The translations under genes were made by a program, and so were the position numbers. This document shows positions 52,535 through 64,000 of a DNA stretch of 64,000 bases, piece after piece. The first letter of the stretch is position 1, and each line of letters opens with the position of its first letter. The notes under the pieces are model-generated. The model saw only the letters and a program-made list of their open reading frames with translations. It was not told the origin of the DNA and made no database searches. Origin of the DNA: Acridotheres tristis (lineage: Eukaryota; Chordata; Aves; Passeriformes; Sturnidae); NCBI GenBank assembly GCA_037013685.1, contig CM072888.1, positions 17,284,589 to 17,348,588 on the forward strand, given 5' to 3'.

Positions 52535-54590
52535 ACAGCACTTTTGCTGAGAGGATTTTTCTTTCCTCTTTCAAGTAGAGATCTTGGCCGGGGTTTGAGT
52601 TGATTTTGTTATTTGTTCTTTCAATATTAGTCTTCTCAAGAGCTTCTCTGTGGCTGCAGCATTGGCCAGTGGCTTCTCATCATCACAGCCACTTCCCACA
52701 ATGTTACCCCAGTGATTACTTGGGAGCAGCAGTAATTGACAGTAAGGCCCCAGGTTACTAACACAGGATGTAACAAGAGAGGAGTAGTGTTGTGTGGAGT
52801 CCTTGAACCTGCACAATGATAGTCAGCATGGCAGCCAGCACCTCATCTCGAGCTATTAGGTTTTTGTATTCAGACTGCAATTTATTTGCTGAAAATTACT
52901 GACTTTGTGTCTTGGTCATGCAGGTTTCCAGGTAAAAGCACTTTCTTTTTGCTTGTTAGCTTCCTCAGAAATGGAATTTGGTATTTGCAGTGCCGCATCT
53001 ATTTGTTTGTTTACAGTATCAATTACCCCCTTGTTCTACCTTGTCTCAGTGTTGTACATTTGTTTGCCCTCTTCTATCAATGATAATCAAGGGTCTGATC
53101 AAATCTACATCTCTTTGTCTTGACTCTGAAGTGCTTGCTGATTAAAGTGGGAGAGATAATAGAATACAGTAGAAAGGATATTCATTTAGTGAGTTCTGTA
53201 TACCACATGATGTGTTAAAATTCACCCCAAACATGCTTTTCTTCCATTTTCTGCTGTCCTGTTTATCCATTCATGCCCTGGTTTCCAAGCCCCCCTCAGA
53301 GAAATGTTGGCCTACTGGGCAGGATTGAGGAAGTCAAGACTGCAGACCTGCCTCTGCCAAGGTCCTGCTGAATCCCTTCTTCCTGCCATGTTGGCTGGAG
53401 TGCTGTGAGTCCCTCCTGCCAGATTTATGTCGTATTGTTGTACGTGATAAGAGCACCCAGTCAGTACAGCTAATCTGGCTGCCTGTGTCAGTGACCTGCT
53501 CCCCTTTGGAGCAGGCTGAGGGCTGCTCCACAGGGTAGGACAGCCACTGGTTCTGTGCTAGTCTGTACCTGTCATTCCAGATGTCAAAGGGTCCAGGTAA
53601 ACCAGGAATTCTAAGAGCAGATCTACCAAAAATAGCTCATAAGTATGGCATATTGGTGCCTGGCATATACTGGAGAAGTATCCAAGTCACTATAAGTCAT
53701 TGCAGAGCACATATTGGGAGTGAAGGCAGGCTAGGGTCCAGCCTTGGGCTTTTTCAGTGTCCTGAACAGAATTTGGCCACAGCCAAATGAAATCTTAAAC
53801 TCTACTACTACAAAGCAACCACACACACACCTTGACCTGCTTGGTAGGGCAAATGCTTCCTGTGTTATATAATGTCAAACCACATCCCATAGCTGCAGCA
53901 TCCATGTCACCAGTTCAGTATAACCATGTTGTAGTAATCTGCAAATATTAAGATTATGCATGATTGGCTTGTCAGTTTTGCCACATATGTTTATATGCAA
54001 ACAGAGCTTATGACTAGCACTTCCAAAAGTAACTAGGAATGTGTCAGTGCTGAACACTCAGCAGGTTTTGTTGGTTGGGCCTGACCTGAATGTTAATCAT
54101 GTTTTTCCTTAGATGAGCATTAAATCTCTTCTGCTTCTGGAGACTAACATCAAAATTCAAATATTTAATTTGCTCATTGACATTTATTAAAGTAGCTTTG
54201 TGCTTGAATATCAAGTTAAGGCAGTGGTAGCTAATTTCGTTAGTCTAGATGACGTTGGAAGTAAATTTAAATCTGATTGAGAAGCATTTAATACTCACTA
54301 AGAAAAGGAGGGAATGAAAGGTCAATGATATAAAATGTTGACATCTACAAACAGCAGAACTTTAGGTTTGGCTTTTGAGGTAACTGAATGAAGCCTCAAA
54401 ACCAATTAGTATAGGTGTATTTCAAAGTGTTAGGGGAGATTCTTCTACTGCTTCCCAAAATAGTGTCTTAATGAGATAGAGATGACCTCAGACCATTTAT
54501 GTGTAAATCTTACTCCCTAGGCTGAAAATTCTTTGGTTGGGAGGTTAAATGTGGATTCAGCAGAGATGAGTGTCCTGTGGGTATTTTGCT
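52535..54590. other. Gene-free noncoding DNA
   Basis: No gene seen. A short CA microsatellite (about six units) lies at 53820-53831. An 8-bp perfect stem (CCTGCTCC and GGAGCAGG, 5-base loop) lies near 53492-53515. Confidence 0.66.
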
Positions 54591-54591
54591 T

Positions 54592-54900
54592 TATAGAACC
54601 ATAGAATCATAGAGGCATTATGTTTACATCATTGAGTCCAAGCTTTGTCCAAGCCATGAAAACTGCTCTCCTGGTTACTCTTGCTCCCTGGAGCCACTTA
54701 AATCTCCCCCAATTGCTTTGGCACTGCCATGACCTTATCAGCCCCTCTGGTGAAAGCTGCTCTGTCCTGCCAGGTCTCTCCACTCTCACTTGAGTTCCCC
54801 TGAGTCCAGGAACCTCCCTTCAGCTCTTTCAGGAGTTTTGTTCCAGAACTTACCATAGTCACCACTGCAAACACTGCTGTCACCACGTACCTCATTGACT
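54592..54900 (-). mobile_element. CR1-type 3' tail, with an unidentified body
   Basis: The left edge reads TATAGAACCATAGAATCATA followed by CATTGAGTCCAAGC. On the minus strand this is the usual end of a CR1 element or of a SINE with a CR1-like tail: 'cttggactcaatgat' followed by 'atgattctatggttctat'. That part, 54592-54650, is convincing. The remaining 250 bases to about 54900 do not match the CR1 ORF2 end that I can recognise at 16056-16415. They may be a diverged CR1 subfamily, a SINE head, or unrelated DNA. No protein motif is visible in the two minus-strand frames of 60 and 65 codons. Confidence 0.62.
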
Positions 54901-54904
54901 GAGG

Positions 54905-57900
54905 AGAAAGTTGCTAATTTAAATGTTGTCATTTAAGTGGGAATATATTTACATATAGATGCACATATATTGTGAAAAGGCCTTGTTTTGAATGATATTA
55001 AGTACATGAGGCCCTTTAAGTTCCATATAACATGAGGAAAGGCATTTAGAAGTATATATGTAAGGAAAGACTGCATTTTTCAGCTGACTTGAAAATACAG
55101 GAAGGAGGGACAAGAATACTTGGCCTCTTAAATAACCTTTTCAAATAGCTGGCTGGTCTCCTACCAATAACTGACTTGTTGGGTATAATTCCAGTTTTAC
55201 ACCACTTGATTACATGATTGCTTGTATGTTGGTCTGGAATACTGAATTGTGAATTTACTGTTAAATTCCTTTCCATTGTGAAACCGTGCAGCTGTAACTG
55301 AGAGAAATATGTTTAATCCCCTGGGGTGGGGATCAACTAGAGGCATGTAAGTACAAAGGATTCTTTTTTATTTTTTTAAGACAAGTTTCTGTATGTTTAT
55401 GGATCAGTAGATTGGAACATTTATTCAGTAAACAAAGAGGAGTTAGTCCTTTTAACAAACAGAGTGAGGTTTGCTTTGAGGGTTTCTAGTTTGGTCCTGT
55501 TTCATTGCATTTATCTAGAAACACTTCTTTTGGACATCTCTGAGGGGGTTTTGTTGTTTCTTTAATCTTGGCTGTCATGCTGAGGTAGCAATGACCTCCT
55601 GAAGAGAAGGTTAATGTTAGTGAAACTTCCCTAACTTGAAATACAGCTGTCAGCCCCTGTGCACAGGGGTCCAGTGAATAACATCTGTTTGACTAAAGCT
55701 GGTTGTTTACCTAGGATAAACTGTTCTGGATTCTCAGTGGAGCATCCTACAGAAAGCCTGAAAATTCATAAAACTTCTCAGACTGAGTCAGTTTAAGTTA
55801 ACCCCAAGTGGGATTTCACACTCAAAAGTTTCTCCTGGGTGCTCTATTTCAGGAATGTGTGAGAGGTACCATACAGTCATATCGAAGAATGTAGATGAGG
55901 ACATTGCTGGTGACAATTATTTTCTAAAATGCCTACCCTAGGAAAAGGTGAACATCCTATTTTGCAGGCACTGAAAGCAGACATCAGCCTCGGAGCATTG
56001 TGTGAATGATATCTGTTGCTTGGGTTTTGGCAGACATGGCTTTTCTATAACACTAGGAATTCCATGTACAAAGCTTGGGGTCAGAAGGAACTTCTGTTGT
56101 TTTGATAAACATTGTTTTGATAAAAATGCCTTGAGGCCCTTTAAGTAACTTTATAGATAAATGCAGCTTTCCAGAGAGTAATTGTCTTCATTTGTTTGTT
56201 TTGTAGACTGTGGCAATGTATATTTTATTGTCTGTCTCTTACTCTCAGTTTAGCTGAAGGATCATAGAAAAATTGATTAGGCATTTTTTAAAAACATAAT
56301 ATTGAAAGGAAATGATGGAGTAGTAGTGATTGCATACCAATGGTCTCATTCAGAAAGAGGAATTTGGATGAAGACCTAGTTGCCCTCCAAGTACAGTTTC
56401 TCTCTGCTCTAGTACTCAGCTTCTCTGAGAAGTAGTGCTTGCAGCTAATTTAGAGAATACCTTCAGCAGCAGCTTTCCATGCACTGTTTGAGGAGCATGC
56501 CTTTCTACAATCTGGAAAGAGCATTTGTAGGAGAAAGCTGAGTCTTGGAGCTCTTGTAGTCTTTGAACTGAGTCCAAGAAATGTCAGACTTCCTGGCTGC
56601 TTTGTCAGAGCAACACACTCTTTGAGAGGAGATCTAGAACTGGTGAGGAGAATCACCACCCAAAACCTCACAGCACTCAGTTTTATAACTCTGGAAGTTT
56701 TACAAGAGTTTCTGGAGCATTTGAATTCCCTATGCCAGGTAGAACCTGGGAGTGGCTCTGGTTTGCTGGGGCTCCCAGTAACCAGCTGCATACTCAAACT
56801 TCTTGAATCTGTGGTCCTGTAGTGAGGAGAAAAGATTGATCAACTTGTGCTGAAGGAGGTAAAAATCATCTCTGAAATCAGGATTTCCAGTTTTCCCATG
56901 TTCAGTGCTAGTTGGCAAAGTGTGTCCGCATATATGTGTTTGTAGTCAAATGGACTATGGCTTTTCTTTGCACAGATGTCAGCTTGGAACTAGGAAAAAA
57001 ATGATACTTATCTTTTGTTTAGAACTCTATCCAGGGTGTGAAAATGAAGCAATTCTAGTTTGAAGCTAGGTGCAGTCTGTCTGTACTATCCTCATGACAC
57101 CATTATTCTCTGTGACCTTTCAAACAGAATCTCTATGTGAATACTCTCTTAGCTAAGTTTTAAGGTCTTGGATTTGGAGATAGCCTATGGTTTTAGCTCT
57201 TAATTTTGAGAGTGCTCTGAAATGAACTGTTCATTTCTCTTCAGCACTGAAGCTCATGAGCTTTCTCACCAACTTTAGGAGGTTTCAAAGGTATTAACAA
57301 ATTGTCAAGAAAACTCTTTGTTTACAGCAAGCTGCTATCCCTGACTGTGTGCATGAAAAATCAGCATTAAGTTCTTTAGGTAGCACGACTGGTCTGATCA
57401 TGCAGGGCAAAATGCTCCCTCAAAGGAAGAACTGTCCCTTGGATGACTTGTCCCTAGGACTGGTATCTTCTCTTAGTTTCTGTATTGAGTGAGAAGTCAC
57501 AACCAGCAAATCAAAAGAAGAAAAATTCAGCCTGTGTTGTTAAATATTGAAGCTATTTTGAACCCTAATGGAATGTTAAGTTACATATCCTGCTTTCAAA
57601 TGCAAAGGCAAAAATGAAAATTTGGTTATTATGAAATCTTTAACACTGAGCTGGTTTGGGGGACACTTACTATAGGAAGATGTTGGTTCCAGGGGCTGTG
57701 AGGGAAGAAACATCACAGTATTTGTTTTCAAATTAATCTTTGATAATAAGTGAGGAGATTTTCTTGCCCATCGCTATTTGAGGGTGGGTGTATTATCTTA
57801 GTCCTCTGTAGTTAGGAGAAGGACTCATCAATAAAGAGCTCAGAAAGCAGCTTCTAGTGATCTTGAGATCAGACACATGTAAAACAAGATTTATGTCTTG

Positions 57901-58955
57901 ATAGCTTGTGATACATGGTGGAAGCAAGCCTTTTAAAGTTATTTCTTGCTCCTCCTTTTCTCCTGCTTCCGCCATGTCCAGGCTTAGATTTACCCAATCT
58001 TTCTTCACCCAAACACTTGCATTTTTTCCAGGGACTGGCACAGCTAGGAGCTAATGCTGTTTGTATTTGATATAATAGAGATACAGAGTTGAAAGACCTG
58101 ACATTTCTGCCAGCTGGGTCTAAACCTTCTCACTATCTATCTTTGCAGCTGTATGTAAATGCCAGACTAGCTGGGGAAGGAGACTCACTCATTTTTATGG
58201 TCCATTGTTATGGGTTTATCAGCTCTAGCAAGAGAAGGAAAATTCACTAGAACTGAGTGCTTTTATGAATGCTATACAAAATCTTGGCATCACATCTCCA
58301 CTGTTAATTAAACTCTCATGATTGTGACCAACTCCTTTGCCTTTGGGAAAAAATTGACGAATGTAGGTTTAAACATGAGCTAAACCCTTCTTTTAAACTA
58401 CAAGAGACTCCTAGGGCCGTGGATAGTGAGTCCTGCGTCTATCAAAAATATTTTAAGTTAGTGTAGTTGCTGCTTTTGTGTAACTTGTCTGCCGTTCAGA
58501 ATATCTCCCATGTTATCTTAATGCTCTGATGGGAACTCCTGCCTGTGAACTCAAGTGGATTGTCCCATCTGACTGATTCTATTGTACTGCACACACCTCT
58601 GTGGCTGCAGAGAGGCCTTTCAGTTTGGGGGGTGATTTTCATATGCTTCATTTATGTTCTTGCAATAGCTGTGCTCTGCCAATTATGCTATAAATAAACT
58701 GGTTTGTAGGAAGGTACTATGCAGGATGTTTCTGGCTGTCTTCTGCAGTGGGAACCATGTAGGTACAGTGTTGGAGTGTTACAAGGATTACTGCTTGTTT
58801 CACAAGCTGGTCAGGGAAAATCACCATACCTGCATGCCCATAGAAGTCTGAGTATGCAGCAGTAGAGAGGTTTTCATGGCTTTAAAGCCACATGATGTGT
58901 TTTGGAAACTCATTGCTGTCTCTTTGATCTATGCCAATGGGCACAATCAAAGACC
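54905..58955. other. Gene-free noncoding DNA
   Basis: No recognisable gene or mobile element. A perfect 16-bp palindrome, CCCCTGTGCACAGGGG, lies at 55654-55669. At 56452-56822 both strands are open for more than 110 codons in different frames; the plus frame ends in TAG at 56820-56822 and has no known domain. Confidence 0.64.
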
Positions 58956-58960
58956 TGATA

Positions 58961-59120
58961 GATTTTTTTATTATTTTTTTTTCCAGGCATCAGCTGTCAT
59001 ATATTGGCATGTCAAGCCCTGCTCTATTCATCTTCTTTAAACCTTTACATTCAACCAGCACCAAAAAAAAACCAAAAAAAAAAACCCAGAAAACAACAAC
59101 ATAATCAAACCAAACCAAGG
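58961..59120. repeat. T-rich tract followed by A/C-rich tract
   Basis: A T-rich stretch at 58961-58983 is followed about 80 bases later by an A/C-rich stretch (59060-59120) with runs of 9 and 11 A and CCAAA/CAAAC units. The two tracts are roughly complementary and could fold back, but look like independent simple sequence. Confidence 0.75.
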
Positions 59121-59124
59121 TTTG

Positions 59125-62100
59125 CCATTCTATTTGACCCCAAGAATAAGGAGTTAAAAGATCCACCTAAGCCAGTAAGGAGTCTGGAGGAAAAGATTTC
59201 TACATAAAGGATGCATAAAATGGCTGAAAGGATAAATGAAAGCACAGAAATGGGTAGGATGCTTTGAAAAACCCTATTATATTCCCAGTCATCTTTCTAT
59301 CCTAGCCCATGGCCCATGTCTTAACCACTGCCTGAAATTAAAAAGCAATTTTAAAAGACATCCTTCAGTCTAATAGGAATCTTCAGTAGAATTTAGACTC
59401 CTCCGTGATTTCCATAAGTGGATGTGAAGATCCTTAAGCAAGTAGAGGGGTTGGAAAATTGTACCATGTGGGTCTTATTGATGCTCAGGCAACAAAATTC
59501 TGTTTCCTTCTTCATGACTTCAACATATGCACTGCTGAGAACCTTAAAGAGCAATCTCCTTTCCTGAGAAGTGGCAACACTTGACAACACATTTCAATTT
59601 TGAGAAAGTGAATGTGACATGGAATGTGAAGGGACAAATAAAGGAATTGGTCATTCTTTCTAAAAATACATGAGACTTGGCTTTGAGATAGTGAAGGTAA
59701 CCTACAACACAGATCATCCATTCCCTCTTATCAATGGAAGAGACCCCTCTGGAGGCTCTTTGTACCCTGTGGGAAGGTGGGAGGCAGTGTGGTGACACAT
59801 CACTTATCAGTTCCTACACAAAATCGGAAGCATAGAACTATCTCCTCTGGTATCCTTCAGCTCTTTCCTAATCAACTTCAGAGCTGTTGTCCAAGTCTGA
59901 ACCCTTAATAGAGGCTGGCTGTCCCTTATAATTTTTCTCCCACTTAATCATTCCATGTTTTACTTGCTCTGGTAATGCACCTACCTTTCTTCTTTCCTGT
60001 TTCTGTTTTTATGTCTTGGTTTTTTTCCCTCCCCAGTCTCTCAGGATTTTTCCCGCAACCCCAAATCCAATCACAAAACCAAAAAAAGTAATCCTGGAAT
60101 CAATAAACCTTTTTGTTTAACTGGTTGACTTTGTTCAGAAACCTTCTTCTCTTCTATAAGAGAAAACTGGCAGTTACTATTTCCTAAGTACATTAATTAT
60201 TTTTTGTGTTACTCACTTCAAACATTTTTTTGTTAGGGAAAGGCAAGTAGCTTTTCACTTTAAAAGCAACTTCTAAGCCATAAACAAATGGAAGGTTTCA
60301 TATTTTATCAGCAACAAAAAGGTATAAAAAATTCCACTAGAAGCAAATGTATGTGTGCATGTGCACATTTGTCTATTAATAGATGATGAAGGGAGGATGA
60401 GTTAACTTGTAGAAGATGGTGATTGTCAGGCTCTCAAGTAGCTGGTATCTAGTTCTTTAGTCCTGATGTTTTTTATTTATTTTTTTTTTAATCTGTTTCC
60501 TAGGGGAGAAGCTCAGGCAATTATATAGTTAGACAATTCTTTCAATAATTTTAAAATCTCCCAGAAAAATAGATATTTAAGGCCTTTGTGTTCTTATGGG
60601 ATTCCTAAAAACTGGTGGATGGAAGAGGTGAACTATGTAGATTAATGCCCGTGCTGGGGGCATAAAATTAACTAAATTTAGCCCTTAAATCTTGTTAGAC
60701 AACAGCCAGCTCTGTTGCTTTTTTCCTTGTACTGAGTAGTGTTATCTGCATGGGTTTTGCTCTAGATTAGCCACAGCATACGATAGTTTCTGCCACACTG
60801 CTTTGTCCAATAGAAAAAGAGGTATAGGGATGTGTAGGAGTTAATGTCCTGGAACACCCATCTTCCAGGTGCAGGAGAACCACATTCACTGGTTTCATTG
60901 CTCACAGAACAACTTCTTTGGCTTGTGCTTTGTTTTCCATGTATCTTCAACAAACACCAAATTATTACAACAGCATTTAACAGTGCTCAAAGGTATTAAT
61001 GAGGCCTACCTACAGGAGACTTGGCTTGTGGTTTTAAACTTTCTTACCTGTTCAAACGTGGATTCTAGTATTATAGCATAAAATGTAGTGTGTACTGAGT
61101 GCACTAAACCCAGCTCTGGGGTAAAGCCTTTTATTTTTCCAAATAATTGAATATCCTAGAATAAAATTGAAAATACTTAATATGGAGGTAGAACATGGCA
61201 CTTTTAGGTGAGTTACAGGTCCTTGCATGGAAGAGCAAAACGGCATTTGGTGACATTGTTAAGTGGATGCAAAATACAGGGTGAATTACTGGGCTATTTG
61301 TTGTTAGAAAGATCACCATGTAAAAGATGCACTTTCCTTGGACTCTAAGATAAATCAGTCACTCCACTTACTCTGAAAATTCAATAAGATGTTATCAAGA
61401 TGCACCAGCTTCTTTTCATTGGCACAACAGCAAGCTTGGTGCCCACTTCTGAGAAATTTTGCCTTGCACTGGAGAGAAATTACTTTGTGCAGAAGTTAAG
61501 TTTTGTGGGTGTGGGATTTAGTCAGTGTAACCCAACTGAACGTCTTGGGGAGGAGGTAGGATGTCTTGGTGAGAATTTTTCATTTATGCCTCTGGGTGTT
61601 CTGCATATTTTGTTTAGTTGTCACTATGGTGTCTTCTACAAAATGTTTGGCTTCTTTCCTGAGCTGTGCTTTGGGATATTTCCATATTCTAAGTAGCTTA
61701 GCTTGCTGCTTCTCTTATTCAGTGGAGTATTTGTATTCCTTGATATGCTTTTTCATTGCTGTTAAAAGGTGCCAGCACCTTGAAATCTTACTCCCTCTGT
61801 TTTATGAAGTGCTAGGTCTATTCCTAGAAGCATTAATAATGTATGCACTTTGCAATTTCACTATTCAATTACTGAAGACGCCTGGTACGTGAGAACCTAT
61901 TTAAGTTGATAAGGCAAAGCTAGATGAATAGGATTATCTGTTTCCTAAGCATACTGAATACAATGGTATATAAATCTTATACCTGCAATGCTCTTTATGC
62001 AAATGTCTCAGAACATGCATTATTTCCCACTTGAATCTACTAGAATTGGAGTTACAGAGAATAGGATTCTTAAACTTAGAAGGTTATTAAGGGTTAGATA

Positions 62101-62530
62101 ATTGTCTTATTGGATATCTGGGTTGCCAACACCCTTTGACACAGCTGAGTATAGGATATGAAAAACATCATAGAAAAAATTGCAAAAGATTGGAAAGTTT
62201 CTCATTCTATGCTGGATTTTTTCCTCTGGAAAACCAGAATCTAAATCTTTCTTCCAGTTTGGGAAGTGATGTCAGACCTTATACTGATGACTGGGGCTTC
62301 AGAGAACACCAACTTGAAGAACAGCACTTCTCACACGCTTCACTTGGCTTAAGAGAAATGTGATGATGAATCATTAGCAAAACTTCTTTAGCCCCAGGGC
62401 ATTCATCAGAGACTCCACAGCTATGTCCTCATCTGCTTTTGCCAAGGCACAGCAGGAGAGTGCTGACAGGATTACAGGATCAGAGCTTGGGGAGTAGTGC
62501 TGCAGGGCCTGAGCTTGTGTTTATGTTGCT
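59125..62530. other. Gene-free noncoding DNA
   Basis: No exon, RNA gene or mobile element recognised. A T-rich tract lies at 60469-60491. The 98- and 108-codon overlapping plus-strand frames at 61400-61892 are rich in Phe, Leu and Cys as expected from T-rich noncoding DNA. Confidence 0.66.
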
Positions 62531-62537
62531 CCAGGCT

Positions 62538-62637
62538 TTTTGGGGGGTTTTTTTTGTTTTTTTTTGTTTTTTTTTTTTTGTTGTTGTTGTTGTTGTTGGG
62601 GTTTTTTTTTGTTTTGTTTTGTTTTGGTTTTTTTTGT
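62538..62637. repeat. T/G-rich tract with (GTT)n microsatellite
   Basis: About 100 bases of almost pure T and G, including long T runs, about seven GTT units near 62578-62599 and TTTTG units after it. Similar in texture to the tract at 45791-45900. Frames translated across it are artefacts. Confidence 0.9.
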
Positions 62638-62639
62638 AA

Positions 62640-64000
62640 ATAACAGCAGGTTTTTCTGAATGTTCTGGTTTGAGGGGAGCATGCTACAGATGTGAAGTAT
62701 GGGTTGTTGTGGGGAATTTTCCAAAGGTTTTGCACAGTCTAACTGGAAAAGCACCTTGTCAACGAAAATAACAAAGGCAATTGAATAAGAGTTGGGTCAG
62801 CTGATGCGTAAAAGCTTTCCCAAACTTTTTATATTGCATGGCACTTAAGAATCACCTGAGTCATTTTTTCTCTGAAAAAGGGCCAAAAAAAGGGCAATGC
62901 CCTCTCATGTGACCCTATATGCTGGCAAACATGGACTTTGCAGTGTAGCTTCCTCTGAGAGTGGCAATGCCTCTCTCATGCAATCATACCACACAGGCTG
63001 GACTTCATGATTTGAGTCTGGATGCAGCTTCCACTCCACCTGATCAAACTGGACTTCCCCTGGATCCTTCTCAATCACATCATGCCTCATTTAAGTTTCA
63101 GCAAGATGCATAAGAACATGCCTTAACAGCTTAGAATAATCCTGTTAGTCTCAGTGGGCTCACTCATACACTCCAAGCTGGAAGGCACTTTGCTAAATGA
63201 AGACCTTTGTAATGAACTCAGCATGAGGAAAATGCAACTTCTGTTCCTTTTGATTCCTTGGAAAACTCAGTCTGACTCTGAGAAAAGGTTTAATCAGGCA
63301 AAATTTCCAGGCACATTAGGAAAAATTTTAATTATCAAACATGCCTGTCAGTAGGGGTCATTGCTTAGGAAAAGGAGCTGATGTTAGCAGCCCTTGAAAA
63401 GTTTTAAGTATTCCAGTCCGTATTGTTGCTTGCAGTTGCTAGACAAGAAAGAATAGAGAAACAATAAGATACTTAAAGGCTGGATACCTATTGATGTCAA
63501 TAGGAAAACTGTCTGTTTCACAGCACTCTGGTCTTGCCTTCTTTTCCATACTTAGCAAAGGCAGTGAGGGTGATGTTCTGGAGGCTGCTACTTGGGAAGT
63601 GCAATGTGCAAAGTCTTTTTAAAGTCAGTACCTATGTTTTGTTGTGAAGAGCACAGCAAGGGATGATGATCTTTGAATTGTGCACAGCACAGGTTTAACT
63701 TCCTAAGCTCTTACTTATTCCAAACCAGAGTGTGCTATTCTGGGCAATGTCACCAAACTGGAATCACAACAATGTAATTCTGCTCAGATCTTCTGGGTAT
63801 TACCTATGATTGGTAGAACCAGGTTGTTAGGGAAGGAAAAGAACACAAGGGATAAAGGATACATGCTCAGAATTCAGTGGGGTTATGGCAAAAGCTGTGG
63901 AATGAAGTAACAAACACATCCTGCCTCTTTTGTATACCACTCATTACAAAAACAGCCATCACCTCCCACAGCTAGAAAATGAGTGAACTGCCTGCTTTCC
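62640..64000. other. Gene-free noncoding DNA with a small degenerate duplication
   Basis: No gene recognised. GGCAATGCC followed by CTCTCATG-like sequence occurs at about 62893 and again at about 62963, an imperfect direct duplication 70 bases apart. A short word resembling an old amniote repeat, TTGATGTCAATAGGAAAACT, lies near 63492, but nothing else supports a call. Confidence 0.62.

Noticed and set aside
58961..59120. T-rich and A/C-rich tracts considered as terminal inverted repeats of a DNA transposon
   Set aside because: The complementarity is only low-complexity A/T pairing, with no shared unique bases or target duplication.
62472..62754. Lys/Asn/Gln-rich open frames
   Set aside because: Translations of the T/G tract and (GTT)n microsatellite.
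1..64000. CRISPR arrays, operons, prokaryotic mobile elements or a new multi-gene system
   Set aside because: No regularly spaced direct repeats, no long adjacent coding frames and no ribosome-binding patterns; the sequence is vertebrate noncoding DNA.

Overview
This window looks like nuclear DNA from a bird. The diagnostic pieces are a truncated CR1 LINE 3' end at about 16056-16415 on the minus strand, a second CR1-type tail at about 54592-54650, and a nearly complete solitary avian LTR at about 42660-43431 on the minus strand. A short fragment resembling a second bird LTR family lies near 19763-19812. Base composition is AT-leaning and strongly CpG-poor, as expected for vertebrate intergenic or intronic DNA. 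I found no recognisable protein-coding exon, tRNA, rRNA or known ncRNA. Open frames rarely exceed 130 codons, many overlap on both strands, and apart from the CR1 remnant none resembles a protein family. The window is best read as gene desert or the inside of a long intron.

Layout: 1-16 kb is mostly unique noncoding sequence with homopolymer tracts, one possible ancient amniote palindromic repeat (about 5355-5455), an A-rich tract (11190-11299) and a small GC-rich patch with a perfect 10-bp hairpin (14480-14700). At 16-26 kb are the CR1 copy, the short LTR fragment, a C-rich strand-asymmetric block (21420-22030) and a possible MIR relic (about 26412-26485). At 26.7-27.6 kb lies the most distinctive unexplained segment: about 19 CpGs in 900 bp and a perfect CArg-type box, suggesting a constrained or hypomethylated regulatory element. 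At 28-42 kb the sequence is mostly unique, with a 66-nt miRNA-precursor-like hairpin (35933-35998), a candidate conserved element just after it, a perfect 20-bp palindrome (38205-38224) and a MIR-like relic (about 38485-38576). From 42.6 to 64 kb there are the solo LTR, the second CR1 tail, several T/G-rich or A/C-rich tracts and further unique DNA.

No genes act together here, and I see no new multi-gene system. The points worth following are regulatory or structural. All family names rest on recognising sequence by eye; no database search was possible.
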